Source: Methylacidimicrobium sp. AP8 (GTDB lineage: Bacteria > Verrucomicrobiota > Verrucomicrobiia > Methylacidiphilales > Methylacidiphilaceae). Taken from it: a DNA stretch of 64,000 bases. Shown here in pieces: positions 26,744-34,476 of the stretch. The translations under genes were made by a program, and so were the position numbers. The notes under the pieces were generated by a model. The model was not told the origin of the DNA and did not search any database. It saw only the letters and a list, made by a program, of their open reading frames with translations. Position 1 is the stretch's first letter, and each line of letters starts with the position of its first letter. The stretch spans positions 372,001-436,000 of the forward strand of contig NZ_LR797830.1 in NCBI RefSeq assembly GCF_903064525.1, written 5' to 3'.

Positions 26744-29127
26744 GGGTGCGCCCTGGCTCCCGGGCGGACCCGCGGGGCGATCCGGGCCGCGGGGCGTGCT
26801 CGCCGCCCCGCCCGGGCCCTCCGGCGGGCGGCCTCGATCGCCCAATAGACCCGCTCCGGTGTGGCGGGAAGCCCGAGCTCGACCGGACCCGGGCCGAAGC
26901 CGGCGATGGCGGCCTTGAGCGCCTCCCGGACCGAGAGGGCCAGAAGGAGCGGGGGCTCGCCGGCCGCCTTGCTCCCCCCGATGGCGGGGCTCTCGGCACC
27001 GCTCGAGAAGAAGCGGACCGCGAAGCGGGGAGGAAGCTCGCTCCAGGAGGGCAGCTTGTAGGTCGAGGCACCCGCCGTCCGGAGCCTTCCTTGCCGATCC
27101 CAGAGGAGCTCTTCGCAGGTGACCCACCCCAGACCCTGGAAGAAGGCCCCTTCCACCTGGCCCCGATCGATCAGCGGGTTGATCGAGCACCCTACGTCGT
27201 GGAGGATGTCGACCGCCCGAATCCGGTACTCTCCGGTAAAACCGTCGACTTCGACCTCCGAGACGGCGGCCCCGATCGCAAAATAGGCGAAGGGGCGGCC
27301 CCGGCCGGTTTCCGGGTCGAAGGAGAGCCCCGGAGTCCGGTAAAACCCCTGGGCGAAGAGCGGGATGCTGCGGCGGTGCGCCTCTTCGGCCAACCGGCGG
27401 AAGGCGAGCTTGCGGATCGGCTCGTATTCACAGAAGACCTGACCCTCCGCGAAGCAGACGAGGAGGGGCGGACAGCCCAGGAGCTCGGCCGCGAGCGGCC
27501 GGAGGCGCTCCCGAAGCTGACGGCAGGCTTCGACCACGGCGGGGCCGTTGAGGTCGCAGCCGCTCGAGGCCGCCGTCGGCGAGGTATTGGGGATCTGGTC
27601 GGTCCGAGTAGCCGCCACCCGGACCCACTCGAGGGGCAAGCCCAGGGTGGCGGCGGCAATCTGGCGGATCTTCGTCTGGAGACCCTGGCCCATCTCGGTG
27701 CCTCCGTGATGGACCTGCGCGCTCCCGTCCCGGTAGAGCAGAACGCTCGCTCCGGCTTGGTTGAAATGGCCCTGGGTGAAGGCGATGCCGAACTTGACCG
27801 GGGTGATCGCGATCCCTCGCTTCCTGTAGGGGTCGGCCCGGTTGGCGGCCGCGATCTCGGCCTCCCGCTCGACGTAGCCCGCTTGCTCGAGGAGCCGGTC
27901 CCAGAGCGTGTGCAGCGATTCGGCCTCGCGGACCGTCTGGCCGTAAGGAGTCGTCTGCCCGGGCCGATAGAGGTTGCGCTTGCGGACCAGCGCGGGAGGC
28001 AGATCGAGGGCCTGGGCGATGTGGGTGAGAACCTCCTCGATGAGCGCCGCCCCCTGCGGGCCGCCGAAGCCGCGGAAGGCGGTCTGCGAGGTCTTATGGG
28101 TCCGGCAGACGAAGCCTGTCGCCTCGATCGCGGGAATCCAGTAGGCGTTATCGAGATGGAGCAGCGCGCGCCAGAGGACGCCCGCCGAGAGGTCCCGGCA
28201 CCAGCCGCCGTCGGCGAAAAGCTCGGCCTGGAGGGCCAGCAGCTTCCCTTCCGCCGTAAAGCCGGCCCGGTATCGGCCCAGAAAGGGATGGCGCTTTCCG
28301 GTGAGGACCATGTCCAGGGCCCGAGGAAGCCGGACGCGGACCGGCCGGCCGGTCCGGCGGCACCCCAGGGCCGCGATCGCGGCGTAGGGAGACGCCTGGA
28401 CCTCCTTGCCGCCGAAGGCTCCGCCCATCCGCGAACACTCGACGACGACCCGGTGCCGGGGAAGGCCGAGCACGCGGGCGACGATTTCCTGCGTCTGGCT
28501 CGGATCCTGGGTCGAGCTGCGGACGATCAGACCCCCGTCGGCATCCTCCCAAGCCAAGGCCGCCTGGGTCTCGAGGTAGAAGTGCTCTTGGCCCCCCATC
28601 GCGAGGGAGCCCTCCGCCCGGTGGGAGCTCGCTTCCCAGGCGCACCGGAAGTCGCCGCGGACGATCCGGAACGGCCCGGCCAGCCAGCTTTGGGCCGCGA
28701 TCGCCTCCTCGAGCCCGACCAAGCCGGGGAGCGGCTCGTACTCCACCGAAACGGCCTCCGCTCCCCGCCGGGCGGCCTCCGGGCTCTCCGCCAGGACCCA
28801 AGCAACCGGCTGGCCGTGGTAGAAGACCTCCGTGGCCGGCAAGAGCGGCTCATCGCCGGCGCCTGAGCTCGTGTCGTTCTCTCCGGGGATGTCGGCCGCG
28901 GTCAAGACGGCTGCGACCCCGGGGAGCGCAAGGGCTTCCTTCCTCTCGATGCGCCGGATGCAGGCATGCGCATGGGGGCTTTGGACCGGCCATGCGTGGA
29001 GGAGGCCGCGGAAGCGCCCGGCGGAGTCGTCCGTGTAGGATGCCCGCCCGGTGACATGGTCGAGCGCGCTCTGGTGGGGCAGCGGCCGGCCGATCGGGCT
29101 CAAGGGGCAAGGAAGCGGGTCTGCCAA
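26740..29127 (-). CDS. xdhB: Xanthine dehydrogenase, molybdopterin-binding subunit
   Basis: About 795 residues. Large subunit of a two-component XDH that oxidises hypoxanthine/xanthine to urate. Visible: HVTGRASYTDD at the N-terminus, GQEHFYLETQAALA, QDPSQTQ, the GGAFGGKE cofactor loop, RFRGFGGPQGA-like TAFRGFGGPQ, GTEMGQGLQTKI and the C-terminal Mo-pocket Glu in IGGSKAAGEPPLLLA (GE). Start uncertain: the TTG at 29127 has GGAGAAG upstream; a TTG at 29103 overlaps the xdhA stop; an ATG at 29253 would overlap xdhA by 150 nt. Its stop overlaps xdhC (ATGA). Confidence 0.92.
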   Translation of the reverse strand: MADPLPCPLSPIGRPLPHQSALDHVTGRASYTDDSAGRFRGLLHAWPVQSPHAHACIRRIERKEALALPGVAAVLTAADIPGENDTSSGAGDEPLLPATEVFYHGQPVAWVLAESPEAARRGAEAVSVEYEPLPGLVGLEEAIAAQSWLAGPFRIVRGDFRCAWEASSHRAEGSLAMGGQEHFYLETQAALAWEDADGGLIVRSSTQDPSQTQEIVARVLGLPRHRVVVECSRMGGAFGGKEVQASPYAAIAALGCRRTGRPVRVRLPRALDMVLTGKRHPFLGRYRAGFTAEGKLLALQAELFADGGWCRDLSAGVLWRALLHLDNAYWIPAIEATGFVCRTHKTSQTAFRGFGGPQGAALIEEVLTHIAQALDLPPALVRKRNLYRPGQTTPYGQTVREAESLHTLWDRLLEQAGYVEREAEIAAANRADPYRKRGIAITPVKFGIAFTQGHFNQAGASVLLYRDGSAQVHHGGTEMGQGLQTKIRQIAAATLGLPLEWVRVAATRTDQIPNTSPTAASSGCDLNGPAVVEACRQLRERLRPLAAELLGCPPLLVCFAEGQVFCEYEPIRKLAFRRLAEEAHRRSIPLFAQGFYRTPGLSFDPETGRGRPFAYFAIGAAVSEVEVDGFTGEYRIRAVDILHDVGCSINPLIDRGQVEGAFFQGLGWVTCEELLWDRQGRLRTAGASTYKLPSWSELPPRFAVRFFSSGAESPAIGGSKAAGEPPLLLALSVREALKAAIAGFGPGPVELGLPATPERVYWAIEAARRRARAGRRARPAARIAPRVRPGARAHP

Positions 29128-30500
29128 TGGAACTTCTCCAGGAGGTTTTGCGCCAGGGCGAGCCGGTAGGCGGCGCTTCCCCGGTGGTCGTCGATCGGGG
29201 AAAGGGATCCGGCCAGGGCTTCCCGGGCGCGCTCGACCGCTGGAAGCTCCCACGGCCGGCCCGCGAGCGCCTCCTCCGCCGCCGTGGAACGGAGCGGGCG
29301 GTCGGCGACGCCGCCGAAGGCCAAGCGGATCCGCGCGGCCCGGCGGTTCGCGTCGAGGTCAAGGGCGGCACCCAGGGAGACCGTGGCGATGTCGTCGCTC
29401 GGCCGCTTGGCGACCTTGTAGAAGCGGACGATCGCAGGGTAGGGCTTGGGAATCCGGACGGAGGCGATCAGCTCCCCGGGGCGGAGGGCCGTTTTCCGAT
29501 AGCCGTGGAAAAACGACGACAAGGGAAGCTCGCGGCTCCCTTCGGAGGAGAGGAGTCTGAGCCGGGCGTCTAGGGCGAGGAGGAGGGGAGCCGCATCTCC
29601 CACCGGGGAAGCGGTCGCCAGATTGCCCCCCAGGGTCGCCCGGTTCCGGATCAGCGGGGAGGCGAACAGGGGGAACCACTCCCGCAGTCCGGGCGGCGGA
29701 TTGGGGGTCTCCGCAAGCCGCTCCTCGACTTCGCGCAGCGAGAGGGCCGCTCCGATCTCGATCCCTTGGGGCCCTTCCCGGAAGCCGCGCAGCTCGGGGA
29801 TCCCCTCCAAGCTGACCAGGCAGGGAAAGCGCCGGAACCGGAGGTTGCGCTCGACCGAAAGGTCGGTCATCCCGGCCGCCCACTCCGCCTCCGGACGGCG
29901 GGCGGCGATCTCCCAGAGCCCTTCCAGCCGGGTCGGCCGCAGGAACGTCTCGGAGCCCGATTGCCAGGAGAGCGGAGCGAGCCGAGGCGCCGGTTGCGAA
30001 AGCCGGCGGAAGAGAGGATGCTCGGGGCCGAGCGGGGGAAGCCGGAGGGCCGCATCCCGGATCGGCCGATAACCGGTGCAGCGGCAGAGATTGCCCGAAA
30101 GCGCGTCGAGCGCGGCCGGGCCGCCTTTCCGGTCGCTCTGCTCGGCGAAGAGCGAGATCACGAAGCCGGGGGTGCAATAGCCGCATTGCGAGCCGCCCTC
30201 CTCCGCCAGCGCCTGCTGCGCGGGGCAGAGCCGCTCCCCTTGAGCGAGCGCTTCGACCGTGTAGATCTCCCGGTCGGCCGCGGCGGCCAGGGGGACCAGG
30301 CAGCTATTGATCGCGCGCAGCCGGGAACGGCCGCCCTCCTCCTCGAGCCAGAGGAGCGCGCAGGCGCCGCACTCCCCTTCGGCGCAGCCCTCCTTGGCTC
30401 CCGTCAAGCCGAGCGACCGGACATAGTCAAGGAGGGTCTCCCCCGGGTCGCTCGACGCGACCGTTCGCCGCATCCCGTTGACCGATAAGGCAAAGCTCAT
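29100..30500 (-). CDS. xdhA: Xanthine dehydrogenase, 2Fe-2S and FAD subunit
   Basis: 466 residues. N-terminal plant-type ferredoxin domain with CAEGECGACALL, then the second Fe-S domain QCGYCTPGF...NLCRCTGYRPI (about residues 105-150), followed by a CO-dehydrogenase-flavoprotein-like FAD domain with ATLGGNLATASPVGD and a C-terminal FAD domain with ATVSLGAAL. This fused small-plus-medium architecture is the XdhA type. First gene of the long reverse purine string; divergent from the ureidoglycine gene with a 202-bp gap that should hold its promoter. Confidence 0.94.
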   Translation of the reverse strand: MSFALSVNGMRRTVASSDPGETLLDYVRSLGLTGAKEGCAEGECGACALLWLEEEGGRSRLRAINSCLVPLAAAADREIYTVEALAQGERLCPAQQALAEEGGSQCGYCTPGFVISLFAEQSDRKGGPAALDALSGNLCRCTGYRPIRDAALRLPPLGPEHPLFRRLSQPAPRLAPLSWQSGSETFLRPTRLEGLWEIAARRPEAEWAAGMTDLSVERNLRFRRFPCLVSLEGIPELRGFREGPQGIEIGAALSLREVEERLAETPNPPPGLREWFPLFASPLIRNRATLGGNLATASPVGDAAPLLLALDARLRLLSSEGSRELPLSSFFHGYRKTALRPGELIASVRIPKPYPAIVRFYKVAKRPSDDIATVSLGAALDLDANRRAARIRLAFGGVADRPLRSTAAEEALAGRPWELPAVERAREALAGSLSPIDDHRGSAAYRLALAQNLLEKFHWQTRFLAP

Positions 30501-30702
30501 TCGATGCTATCGGCCCCTTTCTTTCCGGAAGCCGCCGCTGGTTCTTCTCTTCTGCTCGCTTAGACAAGCAGGAGGCGTGCCATCGGAGGAATGTACTCCA
30601 GATCTTTGGCATGCGAAAACGGGCAGTCGCCGGAAAACGATCCTGCGGCACGCGGGCGAACCGGCCTGGCGGCACGAAAGCTGCTATTGGTTAGCCCGAG
30701 AC

Positions 30703-31515
30703 GTGAGGGCGGGGACCGTCAGGAAAGAATTCATTGCGGGGAGGCCATCGCCCCCCGGCAGCACGCGGACCGTGCTCGGCCTGCGGCACGCGCTGCTCGA
30801 CCCGGTCGGCCACGTTCGCGGCGGAGTGCCGGGCTTTGCGCCCGAGGCCGCCGTCGTGCTGATTTCCCCCCGGCTGGGGGCGGGCTTCGTCCAATTCCTG
30901 GTCGACCTCCGGCCGGGCGAGGCGGGCGGATCGGGTCTTCCCGGCGTCGAGGGCTTCCTCTACCTGCTCGCGGGAGAAGCCGCGGCGGAGCTGGGGGGAC
31001 AACCGGTTCTGCTCGCCGCCGGCGACTTCTTCTTTACCCCGCCGGGCATGGCCTGGCGCCTGCGGGCAGGCGCATGCGGCGCCCGTGCCGTCGTCTTCGA
31101 GAAGCCCTATGCCCGCCGGCCGGGCATCTCGGAACCGCCGCTTCTCGTCGGGCGGACCGGGGAGGTGGCGGGTCTGCCGTTCCTCGGCGATCCGGACGCG
31201 CTCCTCCGGACCTTCCTGCCCGAGGACCCCTCCTTCGATATGGCGGTGAACCTCTTCGAGTTCCGTCCGGGCGCCTCCCTCCCCTTCGTCGAGGCGCACG
31301 TGATGGAGCACGGGCTGCTCATGCTCGAAGGACGGGGGATCTACCGCCTCGAGGATGCGTGGTATCCGGTCGCGGCCGGGGATGCGATCTGGATGGCCCC
31401 CTACTGCCCGCAGTGGTTCGCGGCCCTCGGTCCGACCCCGGCGCGCTATCTTTATTATAAGGATGTGGGTCGCCATCCCCTGGAGGACGGCCGCGGGGAA
31501 GGGAAGATCGCGTGA
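30703..31515 (+). CDS. allE: (S)-ureidoglycine aminohydrolase
   Basis: 270 residues, a bicupin Mn-dependent enzyme turning ureidoglycine into ureidoglycolate plus ammonia. Blocks shared with E. coli YlbA/AllE and plant UGlyAH: the front segment with ALLDPVGHVRGGVPGF, LGAGFVQFLVDL, GVEGFLYLLAGEAAAELGG, FDMAVNLFEFRPGASLPFVE, HVMEHGLLMLEGRGIYRLED and the C-terminal YLYYKDVGRHPL. The frame is open further upstream to 30478, but the family core needs only about 25 residues before STRTVLGL, so the GTG at 30703 is chosen; no clear SD, so the start is tentative. Coupled to the next gene by GTGA. Confidence 0.87.
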   Translation: MRAGTVRKEFIAGRPSPPGSTRTVLGLRHALLDPVGHVRGGVPGFAPEAAVVLISPRLGAGFVQFLVDLRPGEAGGSGLPGVEGFLYLLAGEAAAELGGQPVLLAAGDFFFTPPGMAWRLRAGACGARAVVFEKPYARRPGISEPPLLVGRTGEVAGLPFLGDPDALLRTFLPEDPSFDMAVNLFEFRPGASLPFVEAHVMEHGLLMLEGRGIYRLEDAWYPVAAGDAIWMAPYCPQWFAALGPTPARYLYYKDVGRHPLEDGRGEGKIA

Positions 31516-32756
31516 GTCCTCTCCCTCTCCCGATTCGCTGCGATCGGGTCGAGGCGGAGCTCGCCGAGCTGGCGACCTTCTCCGACCCCCCGTTCCCAGG
31601 GGTCACCCGCGTGCTCTTCTCCGCCCCGGATCTGGCTGCCCGCCGGTGGCTCCAGGGACGCTTCCGCGCTGCGGGGCTCGAGGTCCGGGCGGATGCGGTC
31701 GGCAACCTCTTTGCCCGCTGGCTCGGCGAGGACCCCGGCCCGCTGGCCGTGGCGACCGGCTCCCACATCGACGCCGTCCCCCATTCGGGCCGCTATGACG
31801 GCACGGTCGGCGTCCTGGGGGCTCTTGAGGCTTTCCGTGCGCTGCGGGAGTCGGGATTCCGGCCGAAGCGCTCCCTCGAAATCGTCGTCTTCTCCGCCGA
31901 AGAGCCGACCCGCTTCGGGGTCAGCTGCCTGGGCAGCCGGGCGCTGGCGGGGCGGATTGGCCCCGAGGAGCTCGCGGCGCTGCGGGATGAAGCGGGGAGG
32001 AGCTTTGCCGAGCTGCGCGAGGCCGCGGGCCTAGGTCACCTCCCTCTCGCCGAACTCGCTCCCCCCCGCTACGCCGCCTTCGTCGAGCTCCACATCGAGC
32101 AGGGTCCGCTCCTCGAGCGGGAGGGAGCGGCGATCGGGGCCGTCGAGGCGATCGCGGCGCCGGCCGCCTACCGGATCCGTTGGCTCGGGGAAGCCGGCCA
32201 TGCGGGTACGCTGCTCCTGGCCGATCGGCGGGATGCCCTGGCGGGGGCAGCCGAGGGAATCCTGGCGGTCGAGCGCGCCGCTCGGGAGTCGGGATCCGCC
32301 GACACCGTCGCCACGGTGGGGCAGATCGCCGTGAGCCCGGGGGCTCTCAACTCGGTTGCGGGCTTCGCCTCCCTCGGCCTCGACCTGCGGGACATCAATC
32401 CGGAGCGGCGGGAGCGGGTGGCGAGCGCGATCCGGGAGGCGTTCGTGGAGATCGCCGGGCGCAGGCGCCTGGAGCTTTCCTGGGAGAGGATCTATGAGGA
32501 TCCGCCGGCCGCCTGCGATCCGGGGCTGGTGGCGCAGATCCTGGCAAGCGCCGATCGGCTCGGCCTGCGCGCCCGCAGAATGATCAGCCGGGCCTATCAC
32601 GACTCCCTTTTCCTGGCCAGGCTCTGTCCGACCGCGATGATCTTTATCCCCTGCCGCGCAGGGAAGAGCCATTGCCCGGAAGAGCACGCCTCGCCCGCGG
32701 CGATCGAAGCCGGGGTGCGCGTGCTTGCCGACTGCCTCCGGGCGCTGGCGGGTTAG
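31512..32756 (+). CDS. M20 amidohydrolase, probable ureidoglycolate amidohydrolase
   Basis: 414 residues. M20 zinc hydrolase with GSHIDAVPHSGRYDGTVGVL, SAEEPTRFGVSCLGSRAL, FVELHIEQGPLLE, AGHAGTLLL, TVGQIAVSPGALNSV and the YHDSLFLARL block. The IDAxPHSGxYDGxVGVLGA version of the metal loop is that of plant and bacterial ureidoglycolate amidohydrolase (UAH) rather than allantoate hydrolase, and the gene is coupled to ureidoglycine aminohydrolase, the preceding step. Products would be glyoxylate, CO2 and ammonia. Convergent with the NCS1 permease, stops overlapping by 4 nt. Confidence 0.83.
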   Translation: MSPLPLPIRCDRVEAELAELATFSDPPFPGVTRVLFSAPDLAARRWLQGRFRAAGLEVRADAVGNLFARWLGEDPGPLAVATGSHIDAVPHSGRYDGTVGVLGALEAFRALRESGFRPKRSLEIVVFSAEEPTRFGVSCLGSRALAGRIGPEELAALRDEAGRSFAELREAAGLGHLPLAELAPPRYAAFVELHIEQGPLLEREGAAIGAVEAIAAPAAYRIRWLGEAGHAGTLLLADRRDALAGAAEGILAVERAARESGSADTVATVGQIAVSPGALNSVAGFASLGLDLRDINPERRERVASAIREAFVEIAGRRRLELSWERIYEDPPAACDPGLVAQILASADRLGLRARRMISRAYHDSLFLARLCPTAMIFIPCRAGKSHCPEEHASPAAIEAGVRVLADCLRALAG

Positions 32757-34117
32757 CCGGCGGCCTCCGACCTCTCCCGCCGCGTGAGGCTCACGTAGAG
32801 CAGCGCCGAGACGGCGCTTCCTACCGGAAACGCCAGATCGCCCCATTCCGGATGCGTGGCCGCCAGGGCTCCGAGGACCCAAGGCTCTTGGCGGATCCAG
32901 GGGAGGGAGGCGAGCACACCGCCCAGCCAACAGAGGAAGCCGATCGAGCCCGTGTCGAGCCTCGCGAGGCGGGAAACCCGCGGTCCAAGGTGAGCGATCA
33001 CCAGGATCGGGAGGCGCGGGAAGATCAGGTAGGCGAGCAGGAAGAGGAGACCTTCGTAGCGCTGGTAGAATTCCCGGCGGCCGAGGAGAGCCACCGCTAA
33101 GCCGGCGACGCCGACCAGGAGCGAGGCCTGGTATCGGGGGAGGCCGAATCCCGCGCCCAAAAGGGAGAGGCCGGCCGAGTAGAGATTGAGCATGTTGGCG
33201 CTGATCGTTCCGATCACGATGGCTCCCGCGAGCAGGAGGTGGAGGGAGCCCGGCAGCAAGGGGAAGAGCAGATCGGTCGGGTTTTCCGAGCGGATCGTTC
33301 CCCCCAGGAAGGCGCCGAGGATTTCGATCCAGGTGGTCGAGAGAAAGGCGCCCCAGAACGTGTGCCGGAAGACCTGCCGTTCGAGCGAAGCGGCCTCGCG
33401 CTCGTAGCGGAGATAGCGGGAGTAGTCGGGGGCGAAGAGCATCCACCCTCCTAGGTAGGAAAGAGCGAGGCTTCCGGCGAGGAGCCATCCTCCGGGGACC
33501 GTCCCCCCGAGTGCCGCCTTCGGCGGCGGCGCAGCGCCGACCGGGAGCGGCAGCAGCGAAAGGGCCGAGACCACCGAAAAGAGGAAGACTAAGACCAGGA
33601 AGCAGACATCCCCCGCCCGGAGGATCAGCTTATGGCCGGCCGCGGCCAGCAGGATCTGGACGGCGGCCAGCAGAAAGATCGCCGGAGCGGGAGGGATCGA
33701 GACGACATGCTCGAGGGCGTAGGCCGCGACCACCGTGTTGACGGCAAACCAGGAGACGCCGTTCAAGAAGTTGATCCCGGAGAGCACACGGTTTCCCCAG
33801 CGGCCGAACCACGGCGCGCAGAGCGCCATCATCGGAAGGCCGTAGCGGACGCCGTAGGTGGAAAAGAGGCCGAGGAGAAGAGAGCCCAGGCAGTTGGCGG
33901 CCGCAAGGGCCAGCGCGGCCTTCCAGAGGGGGAGGCCGAGGAGAGAGGTGGCGATCGCTCCCGTGCCCAAGGTGGCGAGGTTGACGTTGGCGGCCATCCA
34001 GAGGCGGAAGAGGCTTTCGGGCTGGCCGTGGGCTTCTTGCGGGCAGACCTGCTCGATTCCCTTGGCCTCGAATAAGAAGCGGCAGGACCGGACGGGATCC
34101 GCCAGCGTCTTCTTCAT
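32753..34117 (-). CDS. NCS1-family nucleobase/allantoin permease
   Basis: 454 residues, twelve predicted helices. NCS1 marks: FRLWMAANVNLATLGTG after a short N-terminus (substrate-helix Trp/Asn region), GLPMMALCAPWFGRWGN, FLNGVSWFAVNT, GGWMLFAPDYSRYLR and TISANMLNLYSAGLSLL. Family substrates are purines, cytosine, uracil, allantoin and hydantoins, carried by Na+ or H+ symport. Its ATG overlaps the 5-hydroxyisourate hydrolase stop (ATGA), so it follows the TonB receptor and UraH in one operon; a purine, urate or allantoin substrate is the natural inference. Confidence 0.9.
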   Translation of the reverse strand: MKKTLADPVRSCRFLFEAKGIEQVCPQEAHGQPESLFRLWMAANVNLATLGTGAIATSLLGLPLWKAALALAAANCLGSLLLGLFSTYGVRYGLPMMALCAPWFGRWGNRVLSGINFLNGVSWFAVNTVVAAYALEHVVSIPPAPAIFLLAAVQILLAAAGHKLILRAGDVCFLVLVFLFSVVSALSLLPLPVGAAPPPKAALGGTVPGGWLLAGSLALSYLGGWMLFAPDYSRYLRYEREAASLERQVFRHTFWGAFLSTTWIEILGAFLGGTIRSENPTDLLFPLLPGSLHLLLAGAIVIGTISANMLNLYSAGLSLLGAGFGLPRYQASLLVGVAGLAVALLGRREFYQRYEGLLFLLAYLIFPRLPILVIAHLGPRVSRLARLDTGSIGFLCWLGGVLASLPWIRQEPWVLGALAATHPEWGDLAFPVGSAVSALLYVSLTRRERSEAAG

Positions 34118-34461
34118 CGGCCCCTGTAGGTTGTGTAGCTCCATGGGGTCACCAGGAGCGGCAGGTGGTAGGGGGTCGCTTCCCCGCTCATGCCGAAGCG
34201 GATCACGATCTCCTCGAGGAATGGCGGATCGTCCTGGCGCACTCCGGCCCGGGCGAAGTAACTGCCGATCGCAAAGAGAAGCTCGTAGCGGCCGGCGGGG
34301 AGATCCGGCCGGCCGGAAGAGGCGCAAGCCGCCCTTCCGTCGGCGTCGGTGCGGCCTTCGAAGAGGATCTCCTTCGATTCGGGCCGGCAGAGGCGCAAGA
34401 GCACGCCCTGGGCGGGCTTCCCATGGAAAAGATCGAGCACATGCGTGGTCAATCGGCTCAT
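34114..34461 (-). CDS. uraH: 5-hydroxyisourate hydrolase (transthyretin-like)
   Basis: 115 residues, the usual size for HIUase, which hydrolyses the PuuD product to OHCU. N-terminal SRLTTHVLDLFHGKPAQGV contains the catalytic His; GRTDADGR and the FEEIVIRF-like FLEEIVIRFG block, then HLPLLVTPWSYTTYRGR at the C-terminus. The canonical C-terminal YRGS tetrapeptide is YRGR here: the catalytic Arg is kept but the final Ser is changed. Located 15 nt after the TonB receptor gene and overlapping the permease start. Confidence 0.92.
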   Translation of the reverse strand: MSRLTTHVLDLFHGKPAQGVLLRLCRPESKEILFEGRTDADGRAACASSGRPDLPAGRYELLFAIGSYFARAGVRQDDPPFLEEIVIRFGMSGEATPYHLPLLVTPWSYTTYRGR

Positions 34462-34476
34462 CGGCTCGGGTTGGCC

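Noticed and set aside
30591-30702. ATG with GGAGG just upstream of the ureidoglycine gene
   Set aside because: It is in a different frame from the enzyme, the spacing from GGAGG to ATG is only one base, and the frame continues as a shadow of allE.
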